A DNA stretch of 17,545 bases from an uncultured Bacilli bacterium (lineage in GTDB: Bacteria > Bacillota_I > Bacilli_A > RF39 > UBA660). Made by a program: the position numbers and the translations under genes. The first letter of the stretch is position 1; every line of letters begins with the position of its first letter. The notes below the pieces were generated by a model. It did no database searches. It was not told the DNA's origin and worked only from the letters and a program-made list of their open reading frames with translations. The DNA lies in the NCBI GenBank assembly GCA_934101345.1, contig CAKOQV010000021.1, positions 1-17,545 of the forward strand. The letters run 5' to 3'. Below, piece by piece: positions 1 to 7,151 of the stretch.

Positions 1-1418
1 GAGGATCTATCTCTAACTTCGTACAGCTTGCTGGTATGAGAGGATTAATGGCTAAACCTAATGGTGAAACTATTGAAATTCCAATTCTATCTAACTTTAG
101 TGAAGGTCTTTCAGTATCTGAATTCTTCCTATCTACACATAGTGCTAGAAAAGGTAGCGCAGATACAGCCTTAAAGACTGCGGATTCTGGTTATATGACA
201 AGAAGACTTGTTGATGTAGCACAAGATATTATTGTTAAAGAAGAGGATTGTGGTACTATTCAAGGTGTACTTGTTAGTGCATTTATGGATGATAAAGATG
301 GTATTATTGAACCATTATATGATAGAATATTAGGAAGATTTACTAATAAGAAAGTAATTAATCCTGAAACTAAAGAAGTAATTATTGATAAAAATGAATA
401 TATTACTGAAGCTATTGCTGATAAGATAATTAAAGCTGGTATTAAGGAAGTTGAAATTAGAACCGTACTTACTTGTAAGACTGACCATGGTGTTTGTCAA
501 CATTGTTATGGTAGAAATCTTGCTACTGGTAATATTGTTGAAATTGGAGAAGCTGTTGGTGTAATGGGAGCTCAATCTATTGGTGAACCTGGTACTCAGC
601 TTACCATGAGAACATTCCATACTGGTGGTGTTGCTGGAGCCGATATTACTCAAGGTCTTCCGAGAGTTGAAGAATTATTTGAAGCTAGAATGCCTAAAGG
701 TAAAGCTACTATATCTGAAATTGGTGGTGTTGTTACTAAGATTGAAGATGCTGGTGGTAAATTTAAGGTATATGTTAAGAATGATACTGAGACTAGAGAA
801 CATACTACTTTATATGGTGCTAAACTTAGAGTAGAAAAGGGAGATAAGATCGAGGCTGGAGATAGACTTACTGAGGGTTCTGTATCTCCTAAGGAGTTAC
901 TTGCGGTAACTGATCCTAATACTGTTCAGCAATATATATTAAAAGAAGTTCAAAAGGTATATAGATCACAAGGTGTTGATATTAATGATAAACACGTTGA
1001 GATCGTTGCTAGAAGAATGATTTCTAAAGTTAGAATTATGGAAGCTGGAGATACTTTATTTGTACCTAGTACTACTGTTTCTCTACAAGAATTTACTAAG
1101 GGTAATAGAGATGTTATTATTCAAGGTAAGAAACCTGCAATTGGACAACCAATATTACTTGGTATTACTAAGGCTGCATTAGAAACTGATTCATTCTTAT
1201 CTGCTGCATCATTCCAAGAAACTACTAGAATATTAACTGAAGCTTCAGTTAAAGGTAAAGTAGATAAACTACAAGGATTAAAAGAAAATGTTATTATTGG
1301 TAAGTTAATCCCTGCTGGTACTGGTGCTAAAGAGTATATGGATGTTGGTTATTCTTTAGAGAAGGAATTCTTTGATGAAGATGCTTCTGAAGTACTTGAA
1401 GAAGAATTTATGGATTAA
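1..1418 (+). CDS. rpoC: DNA-directed RNA polymerase subunit beta', C-terminal part (5' end outside window)
   Basis: This is the catalytic subunit of RNA polymerase, open at the window's left edge. The frame is already open from base 3 ([21 protein letters not shown]), so the methionine at 36 is internal. About 471 residues remain of a protein normally near 1,200. Visible landmarks are the conserved [11 protein letters not shown] segment and [21 protein letters not shown] of the bridge-helix/trigger-loop region. The four cysteines of the second zinc site have codons at 249, 474, 495 and 504, and [19 protein letters not shown] follows. The acidic tail (EVLEEEFMD) is typical of the end of the protein. 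The gene closes with TAA and a rho-independent terminator at 1431-1467. The identification is certain; rpoB is expected upstream but is outside the window. Confidence 0.98.
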   Translation, partial: GSISNFVQLAGMRGLMAKPNGETIEIPILSNFSEGLSVSEFFLSTHSARKGSADTALKTADSGYMTRRLVDVAQDIIVKEEDCGTIQGVLVSAFMDDKDGIIEPLYDRILGRFTNKKVINPETKEVIIDKNEYITEAIADKIIKAGIKEVEIRTVLTCKTDHGVCQHCYGRNLATGNIVEIGEAVGVMGAQSIGEPGTQLTMRTFHTGGVAGADITQGLPRVEELFEARMPKGKATISEIGGVVTKIEDAGGKFKVYVKNDTETREHTTLYGAKLRVEKGDKIEAGDRLTEGSVSPKELLAVTDPNTVQQYILKEVQKVYRSQGVDINDKHVEIVARRMISKVRIMEAGDTLFVPSTTVSLQEFTKGNRDVIIQGKKPAIGQPILLGITKAALETDSFLSAASFQETTRILTEASVKGKVDKLQGLKENVIIGKLIPAGTGAKEYMDVGYSLEKEFFDEDASEVLEEEFMD

Positions 1419-1430
1419 TAAATAAAAAAG

Positions 1431-1467
1431 AATAGAAGTCGTGTTGATACATGGCTTCTATTTGTTT
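1431..1467 (+). terminator. Rho-independent terminator after rpoC
   Basis: A 10-bp stem is formed by AATAGAAGTC (1431-1440) and GGCTTCTATT (1453-1462) with one T-G wobble and a 12-base loop, followed by TGTTT. The T-tract is short and a gene with a good ribosome site starts only 22 bases later, so read-through into 1489-1860 is plausible. An A-run before the stem could let it act on the other strand as well. Confidence 0.75.
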
Positions 1468-1488
1468 AATAAGGGAGAGATAATATAT

Positions 1489-1860
1489 ATGAAAAATAAT
1501 GAATTACTTGATAATATAATTAAAACATTGGAAAAATTATATATATGCAAGAATAGTAGTGGTGATGTTGTAAAATCTGATGTAAACGATGCTATTTTGT
1601 ATTTTAATCGATTTTTAATTGAAATTGGTTATGATGAAAAATATCAACTTAGTAATGTTGTTGTTGATAAAAATACTTTATATTATATATTGATTTCTGT
1701 ATTTGATGATATGAAATATTATGATTCGTTATTTATTAATGAAAATTTAATTGGAGCTTGGTTTAGTATACAATCTGCTTTAGATGAATTAGAAGTTAAT
1801 AATATTAGTCTAAATAATTATGCTAAGAAAAGAGTTAAAGATAATAAAGTTATAGAATAG
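1489..1860 (+). CDS. Hypothetical protein, 123 aa, acidic and soluble
   Basis: I do not recognise this protein. The ATG at 1489 is chosen because AGGGAGAG (1472-1479) sits nine bases before it. A longer version from a GTG at 1441 would begin inside the rpoC terminator loop and is rejected. The product has no signal peptide or membrane span; it is rich in N, D, E, K, I and L and looks mostly helical (for example LLDNIIKTLEKLY near the N-terminus). Residues 13-30 hold a short CKNSSGD-type segment with one cysteine, with no metal-site pattern. It sits directly behind rpoC and may be expressed by read-through. Its last codons form the left arm of its own terminator (1846-1880). That this is a real gene is supported by the ribosome site and terminator; its function is unknown. 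Confidence 0.7.
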   Translation: MKNNELLDNIIKTLEKLYICKNSSGDVVKSDVNDAILYFNRFLIEIGYDEKYQLSNVVVDKNTLYYILISVFDDMKYYDSLFINENLIGAWFSIQSALDELEVNNISLNNYAKKRVKDNKVIE

Positions 1861-1880
1861 TGTTTTTTATAACTTTTTTT
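1846..1880 (+). terminator. Rho-independent terminator overlapping the stop codon
   Basis: AAAGTTATA (1846-1854), inside the last codons of the preceding gene, pairs perfectly with TATAACTTT (1868-1876). A T-run continues to 1880. The stop codon lies in the loop. Confidence 0.8.
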
Positions 1881-1883
1881 GTT

Positions 1884-1946
1884 CACTCTAAGTCTGTGTA
1901 GTCTTAGAGTGTTAAATTAAGCCTCCTCTCAAGAGTCTTAATTTAA
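1884..1946 (+). other. Two abutting intergenic hairpins, one with a CCTCCTC loop
   Basis: Hairpin one pairs CACTCTAAG (1884-1892) with CTTAGAGTG (1903-1911). Hairpin two pairs TTAAATTAAG (1912-1921) with CTTAATTTAA (1937-1946) and starts on the very next base. Its loop contains CCTCCTCTC, complementary to Shine-Dalgarno sequences. Neither hairpin is followed by a T-run, so these are not ordinary terminators. No promoter was found between the upstream terminator and the first hairpin. It could be an RNA regulator, a processed 3' tail or a DNA element; the sequence does not decide. The rest of the 285-base gap (1947-2095) is AT-rich and I see nothing clear in it. Confidence 0.5.
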
Positions 1947-2095
1947 TATGTCAGTAACATCTATTATATATAAGCATATAGCGTCTATTATGATGTAATT
2001 TATTATTTGGTTTATTTACTACAATACCGATATGATTATTATATAATTACAAAAATATAAGATAGGAAAGTACTTCAAATGTTTTTACTTTGTAT

Positions 2096-2124
2096 TTGTA
2101 AAATAATGTAATATAGTGTATAAT
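2096..2124 (+). promoter_or_regulatory. Sigma-A-type promoter for the 2146 gene
   Basis: TTGTAA at 2096-2101, a 17-base spacer and a perfect TATAAT at 2119-2124. The start codon follows 22 bases later with GAGGAG between, so the leader is very short (about 15 bases). Confidence 0.75.
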
Positions 2125-2145
2125 ATTAACTGTGAGGAGAAATTT

Positions 2146-2763
2146 ATGAAAATTGAAAAATTAAATAAAGATAATATTAAAGAATTTATAAGGGATATTG
2201 ATACTGCTGAAGAGATAGAACTTAATATTAATAAATTAGAATATTATGCTGTTAAAGAAGATGATATTTATTTACTCGCTTTTGAAATGCTTAGTGATGA
2301 AGATAAGATATCTATTAAATATGTTAACAATAAGGTAAAAGAAGATAAGTTTTTAGATATTATTAATTATTTAAATAATATATTAGTAGTTAGAACTCAT
2401 TTGATTATAGATTTATATAATGATAAATATATGAATGTATTAAGTAATAATTATAAATGTAAAGAAATATATGTTTCATTAATGAAAGATGATGTTACTG
2501 ATAGTAATTCTAAATATAAAGAAGAACTTGTAGAAATTGATATGTATAATATTAGATATTTATCTTCAAAGAATGAGATAGTATGTAATTTAGTTAAACA
2601 AAATATTCAAGATGAGAGAATTATATTAGAACTTAATAGTAAATTTATTACTATGAATAGTAGTATTATTAGTTTTATTATTAATGATAATATGATAGAA
2701 TTATTTACTAAAGAACTTGGATATGATGTAGTATATAAGAGTTTTGTTATAGTTAAGGAATAA
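2146..2763 (+). CDS. Hypothetical protein, 205 aa, possibly with a GNAT-like fold
   Basis: I do not recognise this gene with confidence. The ATG at 2146 is chosen because GAGGAG (2134-2139) precedes it by six bases. The longer frame from 2116 would translate the -10 box and the ribosome site. The protein is soluble, without signal peptide or membrane spans, and extremely rich in N, I, D and K. The opening MKIEKLNKDNIKEF and the ending ELGYDVVYKSFVIVKE recall the first and last strands of GNAT acetyltransferases. I see no clear acetyl-CoA motif of the R/Q-x-x-G-x-G/A type, so this is a weak hint only. It has its own promoter and its own terminator and therefore looks monocistronic. The cysteines at about residues 105 and 149 form no metal pattern. 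Confidence 0.7.
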   Translation: MKIEKLNKDNIKEFIRDIDTAEEIELNINKLEYYAVKEDDIYLLAFEMLSDEDKISIKYVNNKVKEDKFLDIINYLNNILVVRTHLIIDLYNDKYMNVLSNNYKCKEIYVSLMKDDVTDSNSKYKEELVEIDMYNIRYLSSKNEIVCNLVKQNIQDERIILELNSKFITMNSSIISFIINDNMIELFTKELGYDVVYKSFVIVKE

Positions 2764-2780
2764 ACTTAACTATTTCTTTT
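2749..2780 (+). terminator. Rho-independent terminator overlapping the stop codon
   Basis: ATAGTTAAG (2749-2757) in the last codons pairs perfectly with CTTAACTAT (2765-2773) across a 7-base loop that holds the stop codon. TTCTTTT follows. Confidence 0.8.
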
Positions 2781-2784
2781 GCCT

Positions 2785-2823
2785 AAATGTAAAATAGAAA
2801 ACTTCCAAAATGTAAAATTAGAA
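2785..2823 (+). repeat. Two direct repeats upstream of the murD-murC promoter
   Basis: AAATGTAAAATAGAA at 2785-2799 recurs as AAATGTAAAATTAGAA at 2808-2823. The starts are 23 bases apart, about two helical turns. They lie 44-82 bases before the -10 box, a position suited to an activator site, but in such AT-rich DNA chance is possible. Confidence 0.35.
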
Positions 2824-2863
2824 TTAAATTGATATGTTATTTATATATTTTAGTGTAATTATA

Positions 2864-2872
2864 TGGTATAAT
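2864..2872 (+). promoter_or_regulatory. Extended -10 promoter for murD-murC
   Basis: TGG followed by TATAAT (2867-2872) is an extended -10 element. No good -35 hexamer lies 17 bases upstream. The ribosome site GGTGGTG (2897-2903) and ATG (2909) follow at normal distances. Confidence 0.65.
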
Positions 2873-2908
2873 TTATATTGTATTAAATATTTTGATGGTG
2901 GTGAAATT

Positions 2909-5611
2909 ATGTATAAAAATAAAAAAATATTTATATTAGGAATGGCTAGAAGTGGTTATGAAGTAGCAAAATTACTTTCTACTGATAATGAGATATTTAT
3001 TACTGATATGAAAGAGCAGGAAAAAGATAAAGTAGAAGATTTAGAAAAACTTGGTGTTACTATTAAGATATGTGATGATCCAATAGAATACTTAGATGAT
3101 AGTTTTGATATTATGGTTAAAAATCCTGGCATTAAGTATACTCATCATTGTGTAGTTAAGGCTAAGAAACTTGGTATACCAGTAATTAATGAAGTAGAAG
3201 TTGCTTATCATTATATCGATAAAAATGTTAAAATAATTGGTGTTACTGGTTCTAATGGTAAAACTACTACTACTAGTATTATATATGAAATAATGAAAAA
3301 GGCTTTTGGTGATAAGGTTATTTTAGCGGGTAATATTGGTACTCCTTTATGTCATTATGCTAAAGATATTAAAAAAGATAGTTATTTAGTTATGGAAATA
3401 AGTGATCATCAGTTATGTGATATGTATGACTTTAAAACTAATGTATCTGTTATGACTAATATATACGAGTGTCATACTGATTTTCATGATAGTCATGAAA
3501 GATATGTTATGACTAAGAAGAAAATATTTAACAATCATAGTAAAGATGATATAGCCATTATTAATATGGATAATAGTGAAGAGATGGAACTTACTAGTGA
3601 TATTGTTAGTACTAAAGAATATTTTTCTTGTGATAATAAGACTGATTGTTATTATAAAGATGGCTTTATTTATTATAAAGATGAAAAGTATATTGATACT
3701 AGTAAGATTATTTTAAAGGGTAATCATAATTATCAAAATATTATGTGTGCTATTCTTGCTGCAAAAGTGTATGGTGTTAGTGATGAAATAATTAAAGATG
3801 TTGTTAGTACTTTTAGTGGTGTTGAACATAGACTTGAGTATGTTGGTAATATTAATGGCAGAGAAGTATATAATGATTCTAAGAGTACTAATACTGAATC
3901 TACGGTTATAGCACTTAATTCTTTTGATGAAGATACTATTCTTATTATGGGTGGTACTGATAGAGGCCATTCTTTTGAAGAACTAAAGGAACCTATGAAA
4001 CATACTAAGTTAGTAGTAGCTTATGGTGAAACTAAAAATAGAATAAAAGAGTTTTGTGATAGGATTAAAATTAAATGTATAGTATGTGATAATTTAGTAA
4101 GGGCCACTGGTATTGCTTATGATAATTCTAAAGATGGAGATATTATACTTCTTAGTCCTGCTTGTGCTAGTTGGGATCAGTTTCCTGATTTTGAAGTGAG
4201 AGGTAAATTATTTAAAGATACAATACTAAAATATAAGAAAAGTTTATTTTTGGAAAAAGGCAAACATATTTATATGATGGGTATTGGTGGTATTAGTATG
4301 AGTGGTATTGCTGATATACTTGTTAATATGGGATATAAAGTTAGTGGTAGTGATAGAATGGAATCTTCTGTTACTGATAAACTTACTAGTCAAGGTATTA
4401 AAGTACTTATACCACAAAGTAAAGATAATATTACAAAAGATATAGATTTTATAGTATATACTGCCGCAATAAAAGATGATAATGAGGAAATGATTGAGGC
4501 TAAAAAGAATAATATTCCTATGATGGAAAGAGGAGAGTTTTTGGGAGAAATTACTAAATTATATTCTAATACTATAGGAGTTGCTGGTACTCATGGTAAG
4601 ACTAGTACTACTTCAATGCTTTCTTGTATATTTTTAAAGGGTAATATGGATCCTACTATTCAAGTTGGTAGTATGCTTAAGAATATTAATGGTAATTATA
4701 GAGTTGGTAAGAGTGATACATTGATTATTGAGGCTTGTGAGTATTGTGATAGTTATCTTAACTTCAAACAAAAGTCCGCTATTGTACTTAATATTGATAA
4801 TGATCATTTGGATTATTTTAAAAACTTAGATAATATTAAGAAATCTTTTTATGAGTATGTTAGTCATTTACCTAGTGATGGTTATTTAGTTATTAATAAT
4901 GATGATGATAATAGTAGTCATTTAAAAGAACATACTAAGGCTAAAGTTATTACTTATGGTATTAATAATAAGGCTGATTATATGGCTGATAATATTAAAT
5001 TTAATAAAGATGGCTGTGGTATATTTGATGTTATTTATGATAATAAGAATTTAGGTACTATTGAACTTTCTGTACCCGGAAGACATAATATATCTAATGC
5101 TTTATCTACAGTGGCACTATCTATGACTTATGGTATAGATTTTAATGATATTAAAGAAGGTCTTAAAGATTACGAAGGAGCCTCAAGAAGAATGGAATAT
5201 AAAGGTGAGTTCATGGGAGCTAAAGTATATGATGACTATGGGCATCATCCTACTGAAATAGAGGCTACTGCAAAGGCTATTCATGGTATGGAACATAATG
5301 AAACATGGGTTATATTTGAACCACATACTTATTCAAGAGCTTATAAACATAAAGAGGCTTTTGCTAAAGTACTTAGTGAATTTGATCATATTATTATTAC
5401 TGATATATATGCTGCGAGAGAAAATAATACTTATGGTATTAAAGAAGATGATATTGTTAAAGAAATAAAGAAATATGGTAAAGAGGCTTTTCATATAAGT
5501 AATTATGATGATATTAAAACTTATTTATCTGAATATGTTAATAAGGGTGATTTGATTCTTACTTTAGGGGCTGGTTATGTTACTAAACTAGCTGATTTAT
5601 TAGTAAAATAG
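2909..5611 (+). CDS. Fused MurD-MurC: UDP-MurNAc-L-Ala:D-Glu ligase joined to UDP-MurNAc:L-Ala ligase
   Basis: One 900-aa cytoplasmic protein carries two complete Mur ligases. Residues 1-445 are MurD: the nucleotide-binding start GMARSG, the ATP loop G111-VTGSNGKTT, NIYECHTDFH and the YNDSKSTN motif (K325). Residues 450-900 are MurC: GIGGISMSGIA, the ATP loop AGTHGKT (559-565), EACEY, NIDNDHLDY, YGHHPTE (H779-H780) and FEPHTYSRA. Each half has the usual single-enzyme length and they are joined almost without linker (LKYKKSLFLEKGKHIY). MurC adds L-Ala to UDP-MurNAc and MurD then adds D-Glu, so the domain order is the reverse of the pathway. The ATG at 2909 has GGTGGTG upstream; an earlier ATG at 2834 would run through the promoter. 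Oddly, the usual MurD motif SSFQL appears as SDHQL. Other Mur fusions are known (MurE-MurF in Bordetella, MurC-Ddl in Chlamydia). The assignment of both halves is very secure. Confidence 0.95.
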   Translation: MYKNKKIFILGMARSGYEVAKLLSTDNEIFITDMKEQEKDKVEDLEKLGVTIKICDDPIEYLDDSFDIMVKNPGIKYTHHCVVKAKKLGIPVINEVEVAYHYIDKNVKIIGVTGSNGKTTTTSIIYEIMKKAFGDKVILAGNIGTPLCHYAKDIKKDSYLVMEISDHQLCDMYDFKTNVSVMTNIYECHTDFHDSHERYVMTKKKIFNNHSKDDIAIINMDNSEEMELTSDIVSTKEYFSCDNKTDCYYKDGFIYYKDEKYIDTSKIILKGNHNYQNIMCAILAAKVYGVSDEIIKDVVSTFSGVEHRLEYVGNINGREVYNDSKSTNTESTVIALNSFDEDTILIMGGTDRGHSFEELKEPMKHTKLVVAYGETKNRIKEFCDRIKIKCIVCDNLVRATGIAYDNSKDGDIILLSPACASWDQFPDFEVRGKLFKDTILKYKKSLFLEKGKHIYMMGIGGISMSGIADILVNMGYKVSGSDRMESSVTDKLTSQGIKVLIPQSKDNITKDIDFIVYTAAIKDDNEEMIEAKKNNIPMMERGEFLGEITKLYSNTIGVAGTHGKTSTTSMLSCIFLKGNMDPTIQVGSMLKNINGNYRVGKSDTLIIEACEYCDSYLNFKQKSAIVLNIDNDHLDYFKNLDNIKKSFYEYVSHLPSDGYLVINNDDDNSSHLKEHTKAKVITYGINNKADYMADNIKFNKDGCGIFDVIYDNKNLGTIELSVPGRHNISNALSTVALSMTYGIDFNDIKEGLKDYEGASRRMEYKGEFMGAKVYDDYGHHPTEIEATAKAIHGMEHNETWVIFEPHTYSRAYKHKEAFAKVLSEFDHIIITDIYAARENNTYGIKEDDIVKEIKKYGKEAFHISNYDDIKTYLSEYVNKGDLILTLGAGYVTKLADLLVK

Positions 5612-5645
5612 GAGGATGTATATCTTTCTTTTTTCTATTTTGATG

Positions 5646-5674
5646 TTGACTTTAACTTTATAATATAGTATACT
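5646..5674 (+). promoter_or_regulatory. Sigma-A promoter of perR-rbr
   Basis: TTGACT at 5646-5651, a 17-base spacer and TATACT at 5669-5674. It is close to consensus, and transcription should start near 5681, inside the operator at 5676-5698. Confidence 0.85.
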
Positions 5675-5675
5675 T

Positions 5676-5698
5676 TTATTAGTAATCATTACTAATAA
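5676..5698 (+). promoter_or_regulatory. Per/Fur-type operator overlapping the transcription start of perR
   Basis: A perfect 10-3-10 inverted repeat (TTATTAGTAA, TCA, TTACTAATAA). Its core, TAGTAAT-C-ATTACTA, matches the 7-1-7 Per box TTATAAT-N-ATTATAA at five of seven positions per half. It begins two bases after the -10 box, an ideal place for repression, and precedes a PerR-like gene. This suggests autoregulation of the perR-rubrerythrin operon. Confidence 0.75.
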
Positions 5699-5708
5699 GG
5701 AGAGGGAT

Positions 5709-6074
5709 ATGCGTAATACTAAACAAAGAGAATGTATACTGGATATAATTAATAATAGTTATGATCACTTGAATGCTTATCAGGTTTATGATAAGGCTAG
5801 AGAAATTATTCCTAATATTAGTTTGGGTACAGTATATCGTAATTTGTCTTGGTTATGTGATAACAATGAAATTAGATTTTTTCTAGTAAATGGTACTTTT
5901 AGATATGATAGAAATAATATCCATGATCATTTTATATGTACTAGGTGTGGCGATGTTATTGATATACCAAGAGATAAAAATATTAAAAAGTATATAGATG
6001 GTAATTTAGTAGTTGATTATGAAATAAAATATAATGGCATTTGTACTAAATGTCAAAAGGAGGAAAATTTATAA
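5709..6074 (+). CDS. perR: PerR-type Fur-family peroxide-sensing repressor
   Basis: This 121-aa winged-helix regulator of the Fur family is slightly shorter at the N-terminus than B. subtilis PerR. The DNA-binding part includes [14 protein letters not shown] (about residues 36-49). The regulatory metal ligands of PerR align with H20, D67, H72, H74 and D85. An aspartate rather than glutamate at the D67 and D85 positions favours PerR over Fur. The structural zinc site is C77-x-x-C80 plus C112-x-x-C115. In the family, iron-catalysed oxidation of the metal-ligand histidines by peroxide releases the protein from DNA. AAGGAGAG precedes the ATG by four bases, and a Per-like operator covers the transcription start. 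The gene overlaps the rubrerythrin gene by one base, a classic peroxide-defence pairing. A plain Fur or Zur role is less likely. Confidence 0.88.
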   Translation: MRNTKQRECILDIINNSYDHLNAYQVYDKAREIIPNISLGTVYRNLSWLCDNNEIRFFLVNGTFRYDRNNIHDHFICTRCGDVIDIPRDKNIKKYIDGNLVVDYEIKYNGICTKCQKEENL

Positions 6075-6613
6075 TGGAATTAAAAGGAAGTAAAACTGAA
6101 CAAAACTTAATGACTGCTTTTGCAGGTGAGTCACAGGCAAGAAATAAATATACTTATTTTGCTTCAAAGGCTAGAAAAGATGGTTTTGAACAAATAGCGG
6201 ATATATTTGAAGAGACTGCTAATAATGAGAAAGAACATGCTAAGATGTGGTTTAAGGAATTAAATGGTGGTGAAATCCCTGGTACTATGGATAATCTTTT
6301 AGCGGCTGCTGAAGGTGAAAACTATGAATGGACTGATATGTATAAAGGTTTTGCTGAAACTGCTAGAGAAGAGGGATTTACTAGACTTGCTTATTTATTT
6401 GAAGAAGTTGCCAAAATTGAAAAAGAACATGAAGAAAGATATAGGAAATTACTTGTTAATGTAAAAGATGGTTTAGTATTTTCTCGTGAGGGAGATAGAA
6501 TATGGCAATGTAGAAATTGTGGTCATATTGTTATTGGAAAAGAAGCTCCTAAAGTATGTCCTGTATGTAATCATCCACAAAGTTATTTTGAGATCAAGAA
6601 AGAGAATTATTAA
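6074..6613 (+). CDS. rbr: Rubrerythrin (non-haem di-iron peroxidase)
   Basis: A 179-aa cytoplasmic rubrerythrin, which reduces hydrogen peroxide to water in anaerobes using electrons passed through its rubredoxin domain. The four-helix ferritin-like domain carries the di-iron ligands E19, E52-x-x-H55, E95 and E116-x-x-H119. The C-terminal rubredoxin-like domain has C146-x-x-C149 and C162-x-x-C165. Length and domain order are standard. The ATG at 6074 shares its first base with the perR stop codon (TAATG), and a strong AAAGGAGG lies eight bases upstream within perR, so translation is probably coupled and expression should follow PerR control. A start at 6050 would place the ribosome site inside the gene and is not used. 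A terminator follows at 6599-6627. Confidence 0.96.
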   Translation: MELKGSKTEQNLMTAFAGESQARNKYTYFASKARKDGFEQIADIFEETANNEKEHAKMWFKELNGGEIPGTMDNLLAAAEGENYEWTDMYKGFAETAREEGFTRLAYLFEEVAKIEKEHEERYRKLLVNVKDGLVFSREGDRIWQCRNCGHIVIGKEAPKVCPVCNHPQSYFEIKKENY

Positions 6614-6627
6614 TTTAATTCTTTTTT
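6599..6627 (+). terminator. Rho-independent terminator after rubrerythrin
   Basis: AAAGAGAATTA (6599-6609) pairs with TAATTCTTTTT (6616-6626) with one G-T wobble and a 6-base loop containing the stop codon region. The right arm itself is the T-run. Confidence 0.7.
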
Positions 6628-6636
6628 GCATATTTA

Positions 6637-6673
6637 CATATCTATCACATATTAATATAGTGTGATAGATATG
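6637..6673 (+). promoter_or_regulatory. 13-bp perfect inverted repeat ending on the TspO start codon
   Basis: CATATCTATCACA (6637-6649) and TGTGATAGATATG (6661-6673) are exact reverse complements separated by 11 bases; the last three bases are the ATG. A weak promoter, TTGCAT (6626-6631), 18 bases, TATTAA (6650-6655), lies across the left arm and spacer. As DNA it could be an operator; as RNA it would bury the start codon. There is no Shine-Dalgarno sequence. Confidence 0.6.
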
Positions 6674-7096
6674 AAGAATATTAATTATAAGAAACTGGCT
6701 CTTTTTATAACAATTCCTTTAGTACTTGGAGGTATAGTTGGCCTTATTACTATAGGGGGTACTTCTAGTTATAATGGCCCAGTACCTAGATGGCTTTTTC
6801 CTGTAGTATGGAGTGTATTATATATACTTATGGGTATATCTAGTTATATTATTAGTGATAATAAAAAGTTACTTAATATTTATAAGATTAATTTAATAGT
6901 TAATTTACTATGGCCTATTATATTCTTTCTATTTAAGCTAAAGGCGTTGGCTTTCTTTTGGATACTTATATTAATTTTAATAGTAGGATATATGATATAT
7001 AAATTTTATCAAGAAAATAAATTATCTAGTTATTTACTTATACCTTATATATTATGGTTAGTATTTGCTTCAGTACTTAATTTATTGGAACTTTAA
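6671..7096 (+). CDS. tspO: TspO/MBR family membrane protein
   Basis: A 141-aa integral membrane protein of the TspO/MBR (peripheral benzodiazepine receptor) family with five predicted helices, the normal size and topology. Family hallmarks are PVPRWLFPVVWSVLYILMG (about residues 38-56), NLLWPIIFF in the third helix and LIPYILWLVFASVLNL at the end. Members bind porphyrins and related ligands and are linked to stress responses; the precise role here is not shown by sequence. The start is uncertain: ATG at 6671 or in-frame GTG at 6662. Neither has a Shine-Dalgarno site, and the ATG lies in the right arm of a 13-bp inverted repeat, so the message may be leaderless or translationally restricted. 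It is separated from rubrerythrin by a terminator and has its own terminator. Confidence 0.88.
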   Translation: MKNINYKKLALFITIPLVLGGIVGLITIGGTSSYNGPVPRWLFPVVWSVLYILMGISSYIISDNKKLLNIYKINLIVNLLWPIIFFLFKLKALAFFWILILILIVGYMIYKFYQENKLSSYLLIPYILWLVFASVLNLLEL

Positions 7097-7110
7097 ATAG
7101 TTCTTTTTTT
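7087..7110 (+). terminator. Short terminator overlapping the TspO stop codon
   Basis: GGAACT (7087-7092) pairs with AGTTCT (7099-7104), including one G-T pair. The stop codon sits in the 6-base loop and a T-run extends to 7110. The stem is short, so termination may be partial. Confidence 0.6.
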
Positions 7111-7123
7111 CTTGATATAAATA

Positions 7124-7132
7124 TGATAAAAT
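7124..7132 (+). promoter_or_regulatory. Possible extended -10 promoter for the DUF975/CmpB-like gene
   Basis: TGA followed by TAAAAT (7127-7132) resembles an extended -10 element placed 20 bases before the ATG. There is no clear -35 box; the upstream T-run belongs to the terminator. Confidence 0.4.
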
Positions 7133-7151
7133 ATTATCTGAGGTAGTTAGT

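Noticed and set aside
330..653. Open reading frame on the - strand opposite rpoC
   Set aside because: It is the mirror of a strongly conserved + strand gene, has low-complexity Ser/Asn/Phe composition and no ribosome site. The other - strand frames (3713-3970, 10417-10668, 12070-12372, 15308-15508, 15557-16003) are rejected for the same reason.
1441..1488. GTG start at 1441 for the gene ending at 1860
   Set aside because: It lies in the rpoC terminator loop and has no Shine-Dalgarno site; ATG 1489 has AGGGAGAG at good spacing.
2116..2145. GTG start at 2116 for the gene ending at 2763
   Set aside because: It would place the -10 box and the GAGGAG ribosome site inside the coding sequence; ATG 2146 fits both.
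2834..2908. ATG start at 2834 for MurD-MurC, adding a hydrophobic N-terminus
   Set aside because: The extra residues come from the promoter region; the family N-terminus (KIFILGMARSG) begins right after ATG 2909, which has GGTGGTG upstream. The apparent membrane segment is spurious.
6050..6073. Earlier start at 6050 for rubrerythrin
   Set aside because: The AAAGGAGG ribosome site falls inside that extension; ATG 6074 gives the standard rubrerythrin N-terminus.
6637..6673. CRP/FNR-type site at the TspO dyad
   Set aside because: The half-sites are in the inverse order (TCACA-N11-TGTGA rather than TGTGA-N6-TCACA), so it does not fit that family.
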